DNA of 44,363 nt, taken from positions 1 to 44,363 of the forward strand of contig CAYUGX010000004.1 in the NCBI GenBank assembly GCA_964444375.1, in the 5' to 3' direction. Position numbers and translations under genes: made by a program. The stretch's first letter is position 1; every line of letters begins with the position of its first letter. The DNA comes from JABHCC01 sp964444375 (GTDB lineage: Bacteria; Bacteroidota; Bacteroidia; Bacteroidales; UBA12481). The notes under the pieces are model-generated. The model ran no database searches. It was not told where the DNA came from and worked only from the letters and a program-made list of their open reading frames with translations. Shown one piece after another: positions 1 to 7,536 of this stretch.

Positions 1-135
1 ATTTTGTGCCTAAATTTATCGGTCCAAAACGGTCAACGTATTTCAGTCGAGGACATAGATGATTCCAGCTGTGATGAACCGTGTTGGCGGCCAAATGACG
101 GTGAGGTGGATTGCAAGATCATTTTAACACCTTAA
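1..135 (+). CDS. C-terminal end of an unidentified protein (partial)
   Basis: Frame 1 is open from the first base to a TAA at 133-135 and encodes the last 44 residues of a protein that begins outside the window. The tail is acidic and contains four cysteines (SSCDEPCW around residues 22-29, plus two others). I recognise no family, and I see no type IX secretion C-terminal domain. It converges with the helicase-nuclease gene, whose stop codon starts at the very next base, so the two genes abut with no intergenic space. That tight fit supports a real gene end, but 44 codons could also be a chance open frame. Confidence 0.45.
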   Translation: MLCLNLSVQNGQRISVEDIDDSSCDEPCWRPNDGEVDCKIILTP

Positions 136-3100
136 CTAGTAAACGACTTCAATTACTTCACCCGATTTCAAATACAAGAGAAATCCTTTCACAGATTGGT
201 AGCCCATTGATTTAAGCGTCTTGCAATACTTCCTTACCTGCTTTTTGTGTCCATTAAGGGCTTTACCTGTTTTATACTCTATAATACAGGCCTCCGTACC
301 GTCTACAAATACCTGATCGGGTCGCAGCACTGATCCATCATTCAGTAAAATACTTCTTTCGGTTAATGATGAATAGCGGCCAGAATAGTAATTCGACACG
401 AGGGGATTGTTGACCAGTCTCTTAATCTCATAATTCAGTTGTTGGCCTTCTCCTGGCGTAAATTGATTTGCATTTACATATCGATCAATGGTATCATCTA
501 TATCAAGTACTGAATTAAGGTGGCTCAATAGTTCATGAACTATTTTACCCTGTCGGGTTTCTGCAGATTCAACCTCACTTTTTTCGGGCTCAGCGAGGAA
601 ATGATCGCCTACCGGATACTGATCTTGCCTGCAAACATCGGTGACATTGGCATCTGTCACAGAGGCATTTCGTGTATCTGCATCCCCAAACCAATACGAT
701 TTCTCAAGATTCACATTGAGCACCTCATCGATAATTCCAGCCACCCTAGTCAATCTTGTTCTATTTTTTTCAGGTGTGAACACATACAGCATATCTATGG
801 CCCGGGTAAATGCCACATACAGCAAATTCAGATTATCAAGGTAGACCTGCATTTTCTCAATTAAATAGGGTGCTGATAAATGAGCCTTTACCATATTCTT
901 TTGATAGCTTACCGGTATACGTCTTTGTTCATCCAATACACCGAACGGATCCTCGAGCCATAAAACCGGTGCATTCTGAGCATTGTGGTCCAGATTCCAA
1001 TCGGCCTCGGGCATGATCACTACCGGGAATTCCAGTCCTTTCGCTTTATGAATTGTCATTACCCGAAGTGTATCTGAAGCATCAGTCATCGGAAGCAATT
1101 CCAGGCTACCTGTGGATTCCCACCATTCGTAAAACTCGACTGTTTCCAGAGTCATACCCTTATTTGTTCCATCGAGCAAGATTTGTTTCAACCCGATGAG
1201 AAACGGGGCAGCACCTGCATACTGAGTTAATTCTAAAAATGAAATGATGACTTCCAGACAATCCTGTAGTGAGGAACTATCAAGATTCGATAGCATACCG
1301 TCAAAGTCCTTCCCAAGCCATTTGTTTATTTCGGATTGGTTCTGTGTGATATGCAGCAGTTCATTGTAAAACCCATCCGGGAGGTGATCATTGCCTAAAC
1401 GAGCATACTCAATCGCAAATTTTCCAAGTATATGTAAATTTTCACGATCGTGAATCAAAGCGATGGCACAGGCCAAACAATTCAGACCCGGGGATGCATT
1501 GAGACGGTAGGTTTGAGTAGATACCAGGTTGAGTTTAACAGATTCTGGAAATACATTTGAAGTCGCATAAGTATCGAAGTACCGGATAAGTTCAGCACAC
1601 TGCTTATTGTTTCGCACCAGAAAAACAATATCGCCGGGTTGATATCCTTTTTCTGACTGTAATTCTATTGTGAGCTTGACCAAATCCTGGTAATGCACCG
1701 GTGCCTGGTTAAGCTCTTCATTTGGTGTGAAACTCACTTGCACCAAGCCACCCTTTGCTTTGCGGCCGATTTTCTGCCGTAAACCAGCGTAGGCCAATTT
1801 AAATTGGTCTAATCGTGGTTGAAGAAGTGGGTGTTCTTCAATTTGGACGGTCAACTCATCTGTTACTATCTGATGTGCTTTTTCAAAAAAGATATTATTA
1901 AACTCAATAATGGCTGGTCTGCTTCTAAAATTGAATTCAAGGTTGATCTCTTTTGGATCGCCTCCTTCAAGATCTTGTTTAGCTCGACCGGCCATTAACT
2001 CCCACGAACTATTTCTCCATCGGTAAATGGATTGTTTGATGTCACCAACCAATAAGTTTTGTCCACCTGAGGCGATACTGTCGTTGATCAGAGGCAGGAA
2101 GTTTTGCCATTGCAAAACTGAGGTATCCTGAAACTCATCAATCATAAAATGATCAAAGAAAACACCCATTTTCTCATACAGATACGGGGTTGGTTGATCT
2201 GCCACCACCTGTCTGATCAGGGGGTTGGTTAAAGCCAGTAAGAAATTTCTGTTCTCCTTCCCTACTCCGATGATCTCATTTGCGATCACCTGAGCCATTG
2301 CCAGAGAAGGTATCTTTTGAACTACCAGGTTGGCAGTAAGGTAATCAGTACTGTGTTCGTCATGCAAACGGTTAGCACGAACCAACAGCTGAAAAAGGTC
2401 TGATTTTACTGCCTGTATGACCGCATTCTGCTTATTTTGCTCGCTTTTTTTCTTGACCCAAGACTTCTCCGGTTCTAGGAAGGCCCGCCTCGACTTTGGA
2501 TCTGTTTCTTTCGGATCCAGGTGACTCAGGTACCCAACAGGTCCGTTTCGGCCTCCAAAAAAGTCAGTCATACTGAGTCCATGGAGATCCAGCACTTGCC
2601 TAGCACGACTTTTTATCTCAAAGACTTCATGTTGAAAATCATTAATTAAACGATCCAGCTTATTCTTGTATTCAAGCAAATTACCTGCTGACAACGCCTC
2701 ACTACTGGGATTAAAAAAGTGAATAGACAGGTTTTCTTTGAGCAATTCATGGCCCATGCTTTTCAGATCGTTCTCGAAGCGTTTCCAGGGATACCCATTA
2801 TCGATGTGCTGTTGGATGGCGCTAATAATCCATTTAGCTTCTGGGCTTTCCTGATCAAAGCCACGGAATACCCGTTCGATGGCCTGATCGATTGTGTTTG
2901 CCGTATTTAATTCAATTTCATATCCTGTAAACAAGCCTACCTCACGAGAGAACACCCGCAATATATGTTGAAAGAACTCATCTATTGTACCAATAGAGAA
3001 CCGCGAATAATCAAACAAAATTAACTGAAGAATATTTCTTGCACGTGCAATCAGTCGCCCAGGTTCAATCTCCAAAGCATGCGAAATATAGTTCCCATGT

Positions 3101-3312
3101 TCACTATGCTTCAGATCTCCTTTCGCCAGGCATACAAGTTCTTCAAGAATCCGGCTTTTCAGTTCAATCGCAGCCTTATTGGTGAAAGTGACCGCCAGTG
3201 TTCTTTTGTAATTAGTTACCTGGTCGAAGAGTAATAACAGAAATTGTCTGGTGAGACTGTAGGTTTTTCCAGATCCTGCTGAAGCCTTGTATATCAAAAA
3301 CTCACTTCCCAT
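136..3312 (-). CDS. UvrD/RecB-family helicase-nuclease (AddA-like)
   Basis: A 1058-residue superfamily 1 DNA helicase fused to a nuclease, of the AddA/RecB type that processes double-strand DNA ends for recombination. The Walker A motif (ASAGSGKT) lies just after the start. A DEFQDT motif II, a GDIKQSIYRWR motif III region and an MTIHKAKGLEFPVV motif V follow. The C-terminus carries a PD-(D/E)XK nuclease signature (LRPDQVF, then IIEYKTG). I start at the ATG at 3310-3312 because it places the Walker A motif about ten residues in. The longer frame runs 11 codons further into the upstream gene. The start overlaps the MurU-like stop by 11 bp, implying coupled translation. The partner AddB-type protein is not in the window. 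Confidence 0.88.
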   Translation of the reverse strand: MGSEFLIYKASAGSGKTYSLTRQFLLLLFDQVTNYKRTLAVTFTNKAAIELKSRILEELVCLAKGDLKHSEHGNYISHALEIEPGRLIARARNILQLILFDYSRFSIGTIDEFFQHILRVFSREVGLFTGYEIELNTANTIDQAIERVFRGFDQESPEAKWIISAIQQHIDNGYPWKRFENDLKSMGHELLKENLSIHFFNPSSEALSAGNLLEYKNKLDRLINDFQHEVFEIKSRARQVLDLHGLSMTDFFGGRNGPVGYLSHLDPKETDPKSRRAFLEPEKSWVKKKSEQNKQNAVIQAVKSDLFQLLVRANRLHDEHSTDYLTANLVVQKIPSLAMAQVIANEIIGVGKENRNFLLALTNPLIRQVVADQPTPYLYEKMGVFFDHFMIDEFQDTSVLQWQNFLPLINDSIASGGQNLLVGDIKQSIYRWRNSSWELMAGRAKQDLEGGDPKEINLEFNFRSRPAIIEFNNIFFEKAHQIVTDELTVQIEEHPLLQPRLDQFKLAYAGLRQKIGRKAKGGLVQVSFTPNEELNQAPVHYQDLVKLTIELQSEKGYQPGDIVFLVRNNKQCAELIRYFDTYATSNVFPESVKLNLVSTQTYRLNASPGLNCLACAIALIHDRENLHILGKFAIEYARLGNDHLPDGFYNELLHITQNQSEINKWLGKDFDGMLSNLDSSSLQDCLEVIISFLELTQYAGAAPFLIGLKQILLDGTNKGMTLETVEFYEWWESTGSLELLPMTDASDTLRVMTIHKAKGLEFPVVIMPEADWNLDHNAQNAPVLWLEDPFGVLDEQRRIPVSYQKNMVKAHLSAPYLIEKMQVYLDNLNLLYVAFTRAIDMLYVFTPEKNRTRLTRVAGIIDEVLNVNLEKSYWFGDADTRNASVTDANVTDVCRQDQYPVGDHFLAEPEKSEVESAETRQGKIVHELLSHLNSVLDIDDTIDRYVNANQFTPGEGQQLNYEIKRLVNNPLVSNYYSGRYSSLTERSILLNDGSVLRPDQVFVDGTEACIIEYKTGKALNGHKKQVRKYCKTLKSMGYQSVKGFLLYLKSGEVIEVVY

Positions 3313-4057
3313 GCTTGGGGAATATAGGCAAAAATCCATCACCAAGTTTTACGCGCCTGGCTGCCCGATTGAGATTATCTGAGGTCCCCAAATCAAACCA
3401 GTAATCATCTGAATGGTCAAATCCAGCAATGGGGAAGTCTTTTGACTGTTCAAGTAGCCAGGGCATAATCGAAAAAACCGGATCATCTGGGAAAAGGGTG
3501 AAGAAATCCGGATTCATGACATAGATCCCGCTGAAGGCTGTTTCTGCATAGCCTTCTTTTGAACGGCGCGAAATGATTCGCATGTGCTTTTCAGGATATT
3601 CCCATCCAGCTAAAAGGCCATCATGGTTGAATAATAAGTTTCTTGAGGTATCTCGGTTTTTGACGGCCAAGGTGACCGGAGCTCCGTGATCCAGATGGAA
3701 ATCCATTAGCGCTTTCAGGTCGATATCCGATAGGATATCAATATTATGGAATAGAACAGGTAAATCACCGAGCAGGTAGGCAGCCCTTTTGATTCCACCA
3801 CCGGTATCAAATAATTACGATTCTTCTGAGAAAGTGATCTTTAGTCCAAAGTTGCCCTGTGATCTGACATATTCAATAATTTGGTCTTTGTGGTGGTATA
3901 CATTGATCACCAGTTCATTGAACCCAACTTCAGCCAACTGACTAATAATCATCTTTAAGATTGGTACACCATGAAATGGGACAAGTGCTTTGGGCATTTG
4001 CTCAGTCAGTGGCAATAACCTGGTTCCTTTTCCAGCTGCCAGAATCATGGCTTTCAT
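3302..4057 (-). pseudogene. MurU-like sugar-1-phosphate nucleotidyltransferase interrupted by an in-frame TAA
   Basis: One reading frame of 251 codons encodes a nucleotidyltransferase of the MurU/RfbA-like family. These enzymes join a sugar 1-phosphate to a nucleotide, here probably MurNAc 1-phosphate to UDP. The N-terminus has the signature AAGKGTRLLPLT followed by PKALVP. Codon 81 (3815-3817) is TAA. Translation of the same frame beyond it continues the family without a shift: LFDTGGGIKRAAYLLG, then a potential start at 3706 and the stop at 3302. Both ends keep their couplings: a 4-bp ATGA overlap with the kinase and an 11-bp overlap with the helicase. The 80-residue product lacks most of the fold, and a restart at 3706 would lack the nucleotide-binding loop. 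It is either a recent nonsense mutation or a sequence error. Confidence 0.8.
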
Positions 4058-5091
4058 ACGACGATGGTCTTGATCTGTTGTTCAATTTTTAAGCGAAAAG
4101 ATGATTCGGGAAGAAGTGACAAGATCCTTTTTAGTTCAGGGAAGTGGAAAGGAAAACTATAGTTCTCAATGATCCATTTGAAGTTATCCAGCGCAAACGG
4201 AATACTCTGCAAAAAATGGGTTTTACCCTCAAATATTCCTCTGAATCCAAAAGCACCGAGGGCTTGCAACTTTCTGATCAAAACAAAGCCTGGATAAAGC
4301 CGGGTAAACTCTTTGATGTCAAAATGCCCATATTGGCTGGCCTTACTTAAATAGGAAACAAGTAATGATTCTCTAAGATCGACTGATAAATCTGCTTTTG
4401 CGTCAAAAAGAAGTGAGGCCAGATCATACGCTGGGTGGCCTTTTCTACCGCCTTGAAAATCAATAAACCAAACCCTTTCATCATGGACCATTATGTTTCG
4501 GGTTTGGAAATCACGGTACATAAAAAAATTCCTCGGTGCTGACTTTAAGACACCTATTAGAGTATCAAAATCGTTCTCCAGGGCTTGTTCGTTGAATACA
4601 ACCCCGGTAAATTTAAGGAAATGGTACTTGAAATAATTCAGATCCCACCGCATCGACTGCGAATCAAAGGCTTCACGCGGATAGGCAATCCCATAATCGA
4701 GTCCTTCATGGGCTTTGACCTGGAACTCGGGAAGAAGACTGACTGCCGATTCAAGGTATTGTTTGCAATTGCATGAAGACTCGGTTTCATGTTGCAAAAT
4801 AGAGAATAAGGTCTGGTCACCCAGATCTTGCTGCAAGTAAACCTTTTCTCTTAGATCATCCACCAATACCTCAGGTACTGAAAGCCCTTGCTCCCTGAAA
4901 TGCTTGGCAAAATGAACAAAAGCCCGGTTTTCAGCGTCATCATGGTGGTGCACACCAACCACTGATAGATCATTGTGCCGAATGCGATAATACTGTCTGG
5001 CCGAACCCGATTCGGGTAAAGGCAAAATGGTCTGGGCAACATGTCCAGACCATTTCGTAAATAAGGTTAATAATTTCTCTTCAGCGGTCAT
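4054..5091 (-). CDS. Aminoglycoside-phosphotransferase-fold sugar kinase (AmgK-like)
   Basis: 345 residues with the APH kinase fold. The catalytic loop reads MYRDFQTRNIMV (the family's HxDxxxxN with Tyr replacing His). A metal-binding IDFQGGRKG and a PAYDLASLL segment follow, as in AmgK, the anomeric kinase for MurNAc/GlcNAc. AmgK makes MurNAc 1-phosphate, which MurU converts to UDP-MurNAc, bypassing de novo synthesis during peptidoglycan recycling. The next gene is MurU-like and overlaps by ATGA, which supports this assignment. The start lies 6 bp after the rny stop. The substrate is inferred from family and context; choline-kinase-like or other sugar kinase activity cannot be excluded. Confidence 0.75.
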   Translation of the reverse strand: MTAEEKLLTLFTKWSGHVAQTILPLPESGSARQYYRIRHNDLSVVGVHHHDDAENRAFVHFAKHFREQGLSVPEVLVDDLREKVYLQQDLGDQTLFSILQHETESSCNCKQYLESAVSLLPEFQVKAHEGLDYGIAYPREAFDSQSMRWDLNYFKYHFLKFTGVVFNEQALENDFDTLIGVLKSAPRNFFMYRDFQTRNIMVHDERVWFIDFQGGRKGHPAYDLASLLFDAKADLSVDLRESLLVSYLSKASQYGHFDIKEFTRLYPGFVLIRKLQALGAFGFRGIFEGKTHFLQSIPFALDNFKWIIENYSFPFHFPELKRILSLLPESSFRLKIEQQIKTIVV

Positions 5092-5097
5092 GTTCCA

Positions 5098-6633
5098 CTA
5101 TTTCGCAAAACTAACGGCTCGGGTTTCTCGAATTACTGTGATTTTCACCTGTCCTGGATAGGTCAATTCGTCTTGAATCTTCTTGGCTATATCATAGGAG
5201 AGTGACTCAGCATCTTTATCGTTGACTTTTTCACTACCCACAATTACGCGCAGCTCACGACCGGCCTGGATGGCATAGGTTTTCACGACGCCAGGGTAGC
5301 TGAGTGCCATGTTTTCTAATTCCTTGAGACGTTTGATATAAGACTCAACAGCTTCTCTTCGTGCTCCTGGACGGGCTCCTGAAATAGCATCGCAAACTTG
5401 TACGATAGGCGCTAATAAGGTGGTCATCTCGACTTCTTCATGATGAGATCCAATCGCGTTGCATACATCAGGCTTTTCTTTGAATTTTTCAGCCAATTTC
5501 ATACCCAGGAGTGCATGCGGCAATTCTGGTTCATCATCAGCCACTTTACCGATGTCGTGTAGAAGACCAGCCCTTTTGGCTAATTTGGCATTCAAACCGA
5601 TCTCGGCGGCCATGATAGCGCACAAATTGGCTACTTCGCGTGAGTGTTGCAATAAATTCTGTCCGTATGAAGAACGATATTTCATTTTACCCACTAATCG
5701 AATCAGCTCAGGATGAAGGCCATGAATGCCCAAATCTATCGTGGTGCGTTTGCCGGTTTCAATGATTTCATCCTCTATCTGTTTGTGTACTTTACCTACT
5801 ACCTCTTCGATTCTTGCAGGATGAATTCGACCATCTGTAACTAGTTGATGAAGAGCCAATCGGGCAACCTCTCTACGAACTGGATCGAACGCCGACAGAA
5901 TAATGGCTTCAGGCGTATCATCGACAATGATCTCAACCCCTGTAGCAGCCTCAAGGGCCCGGATGTTTCTTCCTTCACGCCCAATTATTCGTCCCTTGAT
6001 GTCATCGTTGTCAATATTGAAGACGGTCACAGAATTTTCGATGGCTTCTTCTGAGGCCACTCGCTGGATGGTGTTCAATACGATCCGTTTGGCTTCTTTG
6101 TTGGCAGTCATTTTTGCCTCTTCCATAGCATCGCTAATGTATCCCATGGCTTCGGCCTTTGCATCCGATTTAAGTGATTCAACCAATTGTGATTTTGCTT
6201 CATTGGCTGAAAGACCAGAAATGGCTTCTAACTGCTCAACAGCCTGTTTATGTGAACGTTCCAGCTCTTCGGTACGTTTCGTAACCAGATCCATCTGATT
6301 GGTCAGATTCTCCCGGATTGAATCAACTTCTTTTTTCTTTCTTTGATGGTCTTCAATTCTTTGAGAAAGAGAAGCTTCGCGTTGTTTTAGTTTGTTTTCG
6401 GTCATCAAGATTTTACTATTCTTCTCGTTGATGGCCTTTTCATGTTCGGTTTTCAGTTGCAAGAATTTTTCCTTGGCCTGAAGGATCTTGTCCTTTTTTA
6501 TCATTTCTGCCTCATTCTCAGCCTCTACTATGATATTGCGTGATTTATTCATCAGCATCAATCGGCCAAAATAAAAGGCAATGGCTCCACCCACTACAAA
6601 AGCGGCAGCCCCTATTAGTATCTCATTAATCAT
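5098..6633 (-). CDS. rny: Ribonuclease Y
   Basis: A 511-residue membrane-anchored endoribonuclease that starts mRNA decay. The order is an N-terminal membrane helix (residues about 5-25), a long charged coiled coil (about 30-190), a KH RNA-binding domain containing GRIIGREGRNIRALE, and an HD domain with HSREVANL and LLHDIGKV supplying the metal ligands. Length matches the family (about 510-520). I use the ATG at 6631-6633; a TTG two codons upstream extends the frame only slightly. It follows the probable 6S RNA and precedes the AmgK-like gene by 6 bp, all on the same strand. Confidence 0.96.
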   Translation of the reverse strand: MINEILIGAAAFVVGGAIAFYFGRLMLMNKSRNIIVEAENEAEMIKKDKILQAKEKFLQLKTEHEKAINEKNSKILMTENKLKQREASLSQRIEDHQRKKKEVDSIRENLTNQMDLVTKRTEELERSHKQAVEQLEAISGLSANEAKSQLVESLKSDAKAEAMGYISDAMEEAKMTANKEAKRIVLNTIQRVASEEAIENSVTVFNIDNDDIKGRIIGREGRNIRALEAATGVEIIVDDTPEAIILSAFDPVRREVARLALHQLVTDGRIHPARIEEVVGKVHKQIEDEIIETGKRTTIDLGIHGLHPELIRLVGKMKYRSSYGQNLLQHSREVANLCAIMAAEIGLNAKLAKRAGLLHDIGKVADDEPELPHALLGMKLAEKFKEKPDVCNAIGSHHEEVEMTTLLAPIVQVCDAISGARPGARREAVESYIKRLKELENMALSYPGVVKTYAIQAGRELRVIVGSEKVNDKDAESLSYDIAKKIQDELTYPGQVKITVIRETRAVSFAK

Positions 6634-6660
6634 AATCAATTAGGTGTTATATATATAAAA

Positions 6661-6854
6661 ACCCGTATCATCCTTTGCAAGAAAACCCCAATTCTGTCAG
6701 GGAAGGAGCCGCCAATTGTCTCGAACGTCCACCGGTTTCCGAAGAAACTCTCCCGACGAGTCGGGATAAAAGAGGCCTGTCCTAAACAACTATGAGCTTA
6801 ACTCCAATTTGATAAGTGTTGAGTTTTACAAATACGCAAAGGATTAATACGGGT
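6661..6854 (-). ncRNA. ssrS: Probable 6S RNA (RNA polymerase-binding regulatory RNA)
   Basis: The zapA-rny gap encodes on the minus strand a transcript of about 194 nt closed by a long stem. The 5' arm 6854-6836 pairs with the 3' arm 6678-6661 as two 8-bp helices (ACCCGTAT with ATACGGGT, then TCCTTTGC with GCAAAGGA), separated by a small internal loop. The interior contains a hairpin with a TTCG loop (6735-6748) and a TCCCGA/TCGGGA hairpin (6751-6766). A U run follows the 3' arm. A rod-like RNA of this size next to zapA is the classic 6S arrangement, where the RNA mimics open promoter DNA and holds RNA polymerase. Synteny and shape support the call; I could not run a covariance model. No clear own promoter is visible, so processing from zapA mRNA is possible. 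Confidence 0.62.
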
Positions 6855-6879
6855 AGTATTTTTTATGCAAAGAACGCTG

Positions 6880-7170
6880 TTACTCTTTTTTCACGAAATC
6901 ATCAACTTCCTCAGTCAATTCTTTTATCACAGACATCATTGGTCGTTCATCAATCTTTTCTTCCAACTCCAATTCCTTTAACACAAATTGCAACGCAGCC
7001 ATTGACAAAAAATCTTGTAAGTCTTTATCTCTGTATCGCTGCTTATATTGTGCTATTTTGTCATTTATCAACTTCGCTGCCTTCCTAAATCGCTCCTCAT
7101 CTTTCCGCTCAATGATCAGTGGATAGTAACGCCCTGCAATCTGCAACTTAATGTGGAATTTACCATCCAT
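6880..7170 (-). CDS. zapA: Cell division protein ZapA
   Basis: 96 residues, the usual length. ZapA binds FtsZ and bundles its filaments at midcell. The N-terminal half has the ZapA globular pattern (I.LQIAGRYYPLII, then EERFRKAAKLINDKI); the C-terminal half is a charged helix typical of the coiled-coil tetramer domain. It lies 7 bp after a small coiled-coil gene and 25 bp before the probable 6S RNA. That ordering matches the widespread zapA-ssrS linkage. Confidence 0.9.
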   Translation of the reverse strand: MDGKFHIKLQIAGRYYPLIIERKDEERFRKAAKLINDKIAQYKQRYRDKDLQDFLSMAALQFVLKELELEEKIDERPMMSVIKELTEEVDDFVKKE

Positions 7171-7177
7171 TTCACCA

Positions 7178-7471
7178 CTATCTGTTCAAAAGAGCAATAC
7201 AATCATCTATCTCCCGCACAATCCTGTTAATTTCTGCTCTGGCTTGCTTTGAATCCTCATCTTTGGCCAGAACTCCTGTGGCTAATTTCGCCGTGTTATA
7301 CTGTTGCTCTAATGTTTCTATTCTAATTTTCTTCTCACTAACCTGGTCAGCTAAGACCTGGTTCTCCTGGACAATTTGCAAGTATTGCTTTTTCAGTGCA
7401 GAATACTTTGCCATTAACAAGTGAACCTGATTCTTCAATGCTTTAACAATCTCCTCCTGTTCACCGGTCAT
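7178..7471 (-). CDS. Small coiled-coil protein upstream of zapA (possible ZapB-like division factor)
   Basis: 97 residues, almost entirely predicted coiled coil, rich in Glu, Gln, Lys and Leu, with no signal peptide or membrane segment. I do not recognise a defined domain. Its position as first gene of the zapA operon, 7 bp ahead of zapA, suggests a role at the division ring, perhaps as a ZapB-like filament partner. That is inference from context, since coiled coils resemble each other by composition. The start is followed closely by acidic helix, and an AAAGGA box lies just upstream of the ATG. Confidence 0.65.
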   Translation of the reverse strand: MTGEQEEIVKALKNQVHLLMAKYSALKKQYLQIVQENQVLADQVSEKKIRIETLEQQYNTAKLATGVLAKDEDSKQARAEINRIVREIDDCIALLNR

Positions 7472-7485
7472 TATCCTTTTTAAAA

Positions 7486-7516
7486 CAAAAATACTACTCC
7501 TCGGGGTGAAATCAAA
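7486..7516 (-). promoter_or_regulatory. Bacteroidota-type promoter for the coiled-coil/zapA/6S/rny operon
   Basis: On the minus strand TTTG (7516-7513) is followed after exactly 19 bp by TATTTTTG (7493-7486), matching the TTTG-N19-TAnnTTTG promoter of this phylum at every fixed position. The start of transcription would fall near 7480, giving a leader of about ten bases before the ATG at 7471. Confidence 0.75.
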
Positions 7517-7522
7517 ATTTTA

Positions 7523-7530
7523 TAATTTTG
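7523..7530 (+). promoter_or_regulatory. Putative -7 element of the M23 peptidase gene
   Basis: TAATTTTG matches TAnnTTTG and ends six bases before the ATG at 7537. Transcription would begin at or next to the start codon, so the mRNA may be leaderless. No good -33 TTTG is seen at the right spacing. Confidence 0.4.
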
Positions 7531-7536
7531 GCCCTC

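Noticed and set aside
3815..3817. Recoding or genetic-code change explaining the TAA in the MurU-like gene
   Set aside because: TAA ends many other genes in this window, there is no frameshift-type slippery site noted, and TAA is not used for selenocysteine or pyrrolysine.
5903..6298. 131-codon open frame antisense to rny
   Set aside because: Covers the KH and coiled-coil coding region of rny; Ser/Ala-rich composition typical of a shadow frame.
6836..6854. An independent promoter for the 6S candidate
   Set aside because: No TAnnTTTG element lies at the right distance upstream on the minus strand, so I did not call one.
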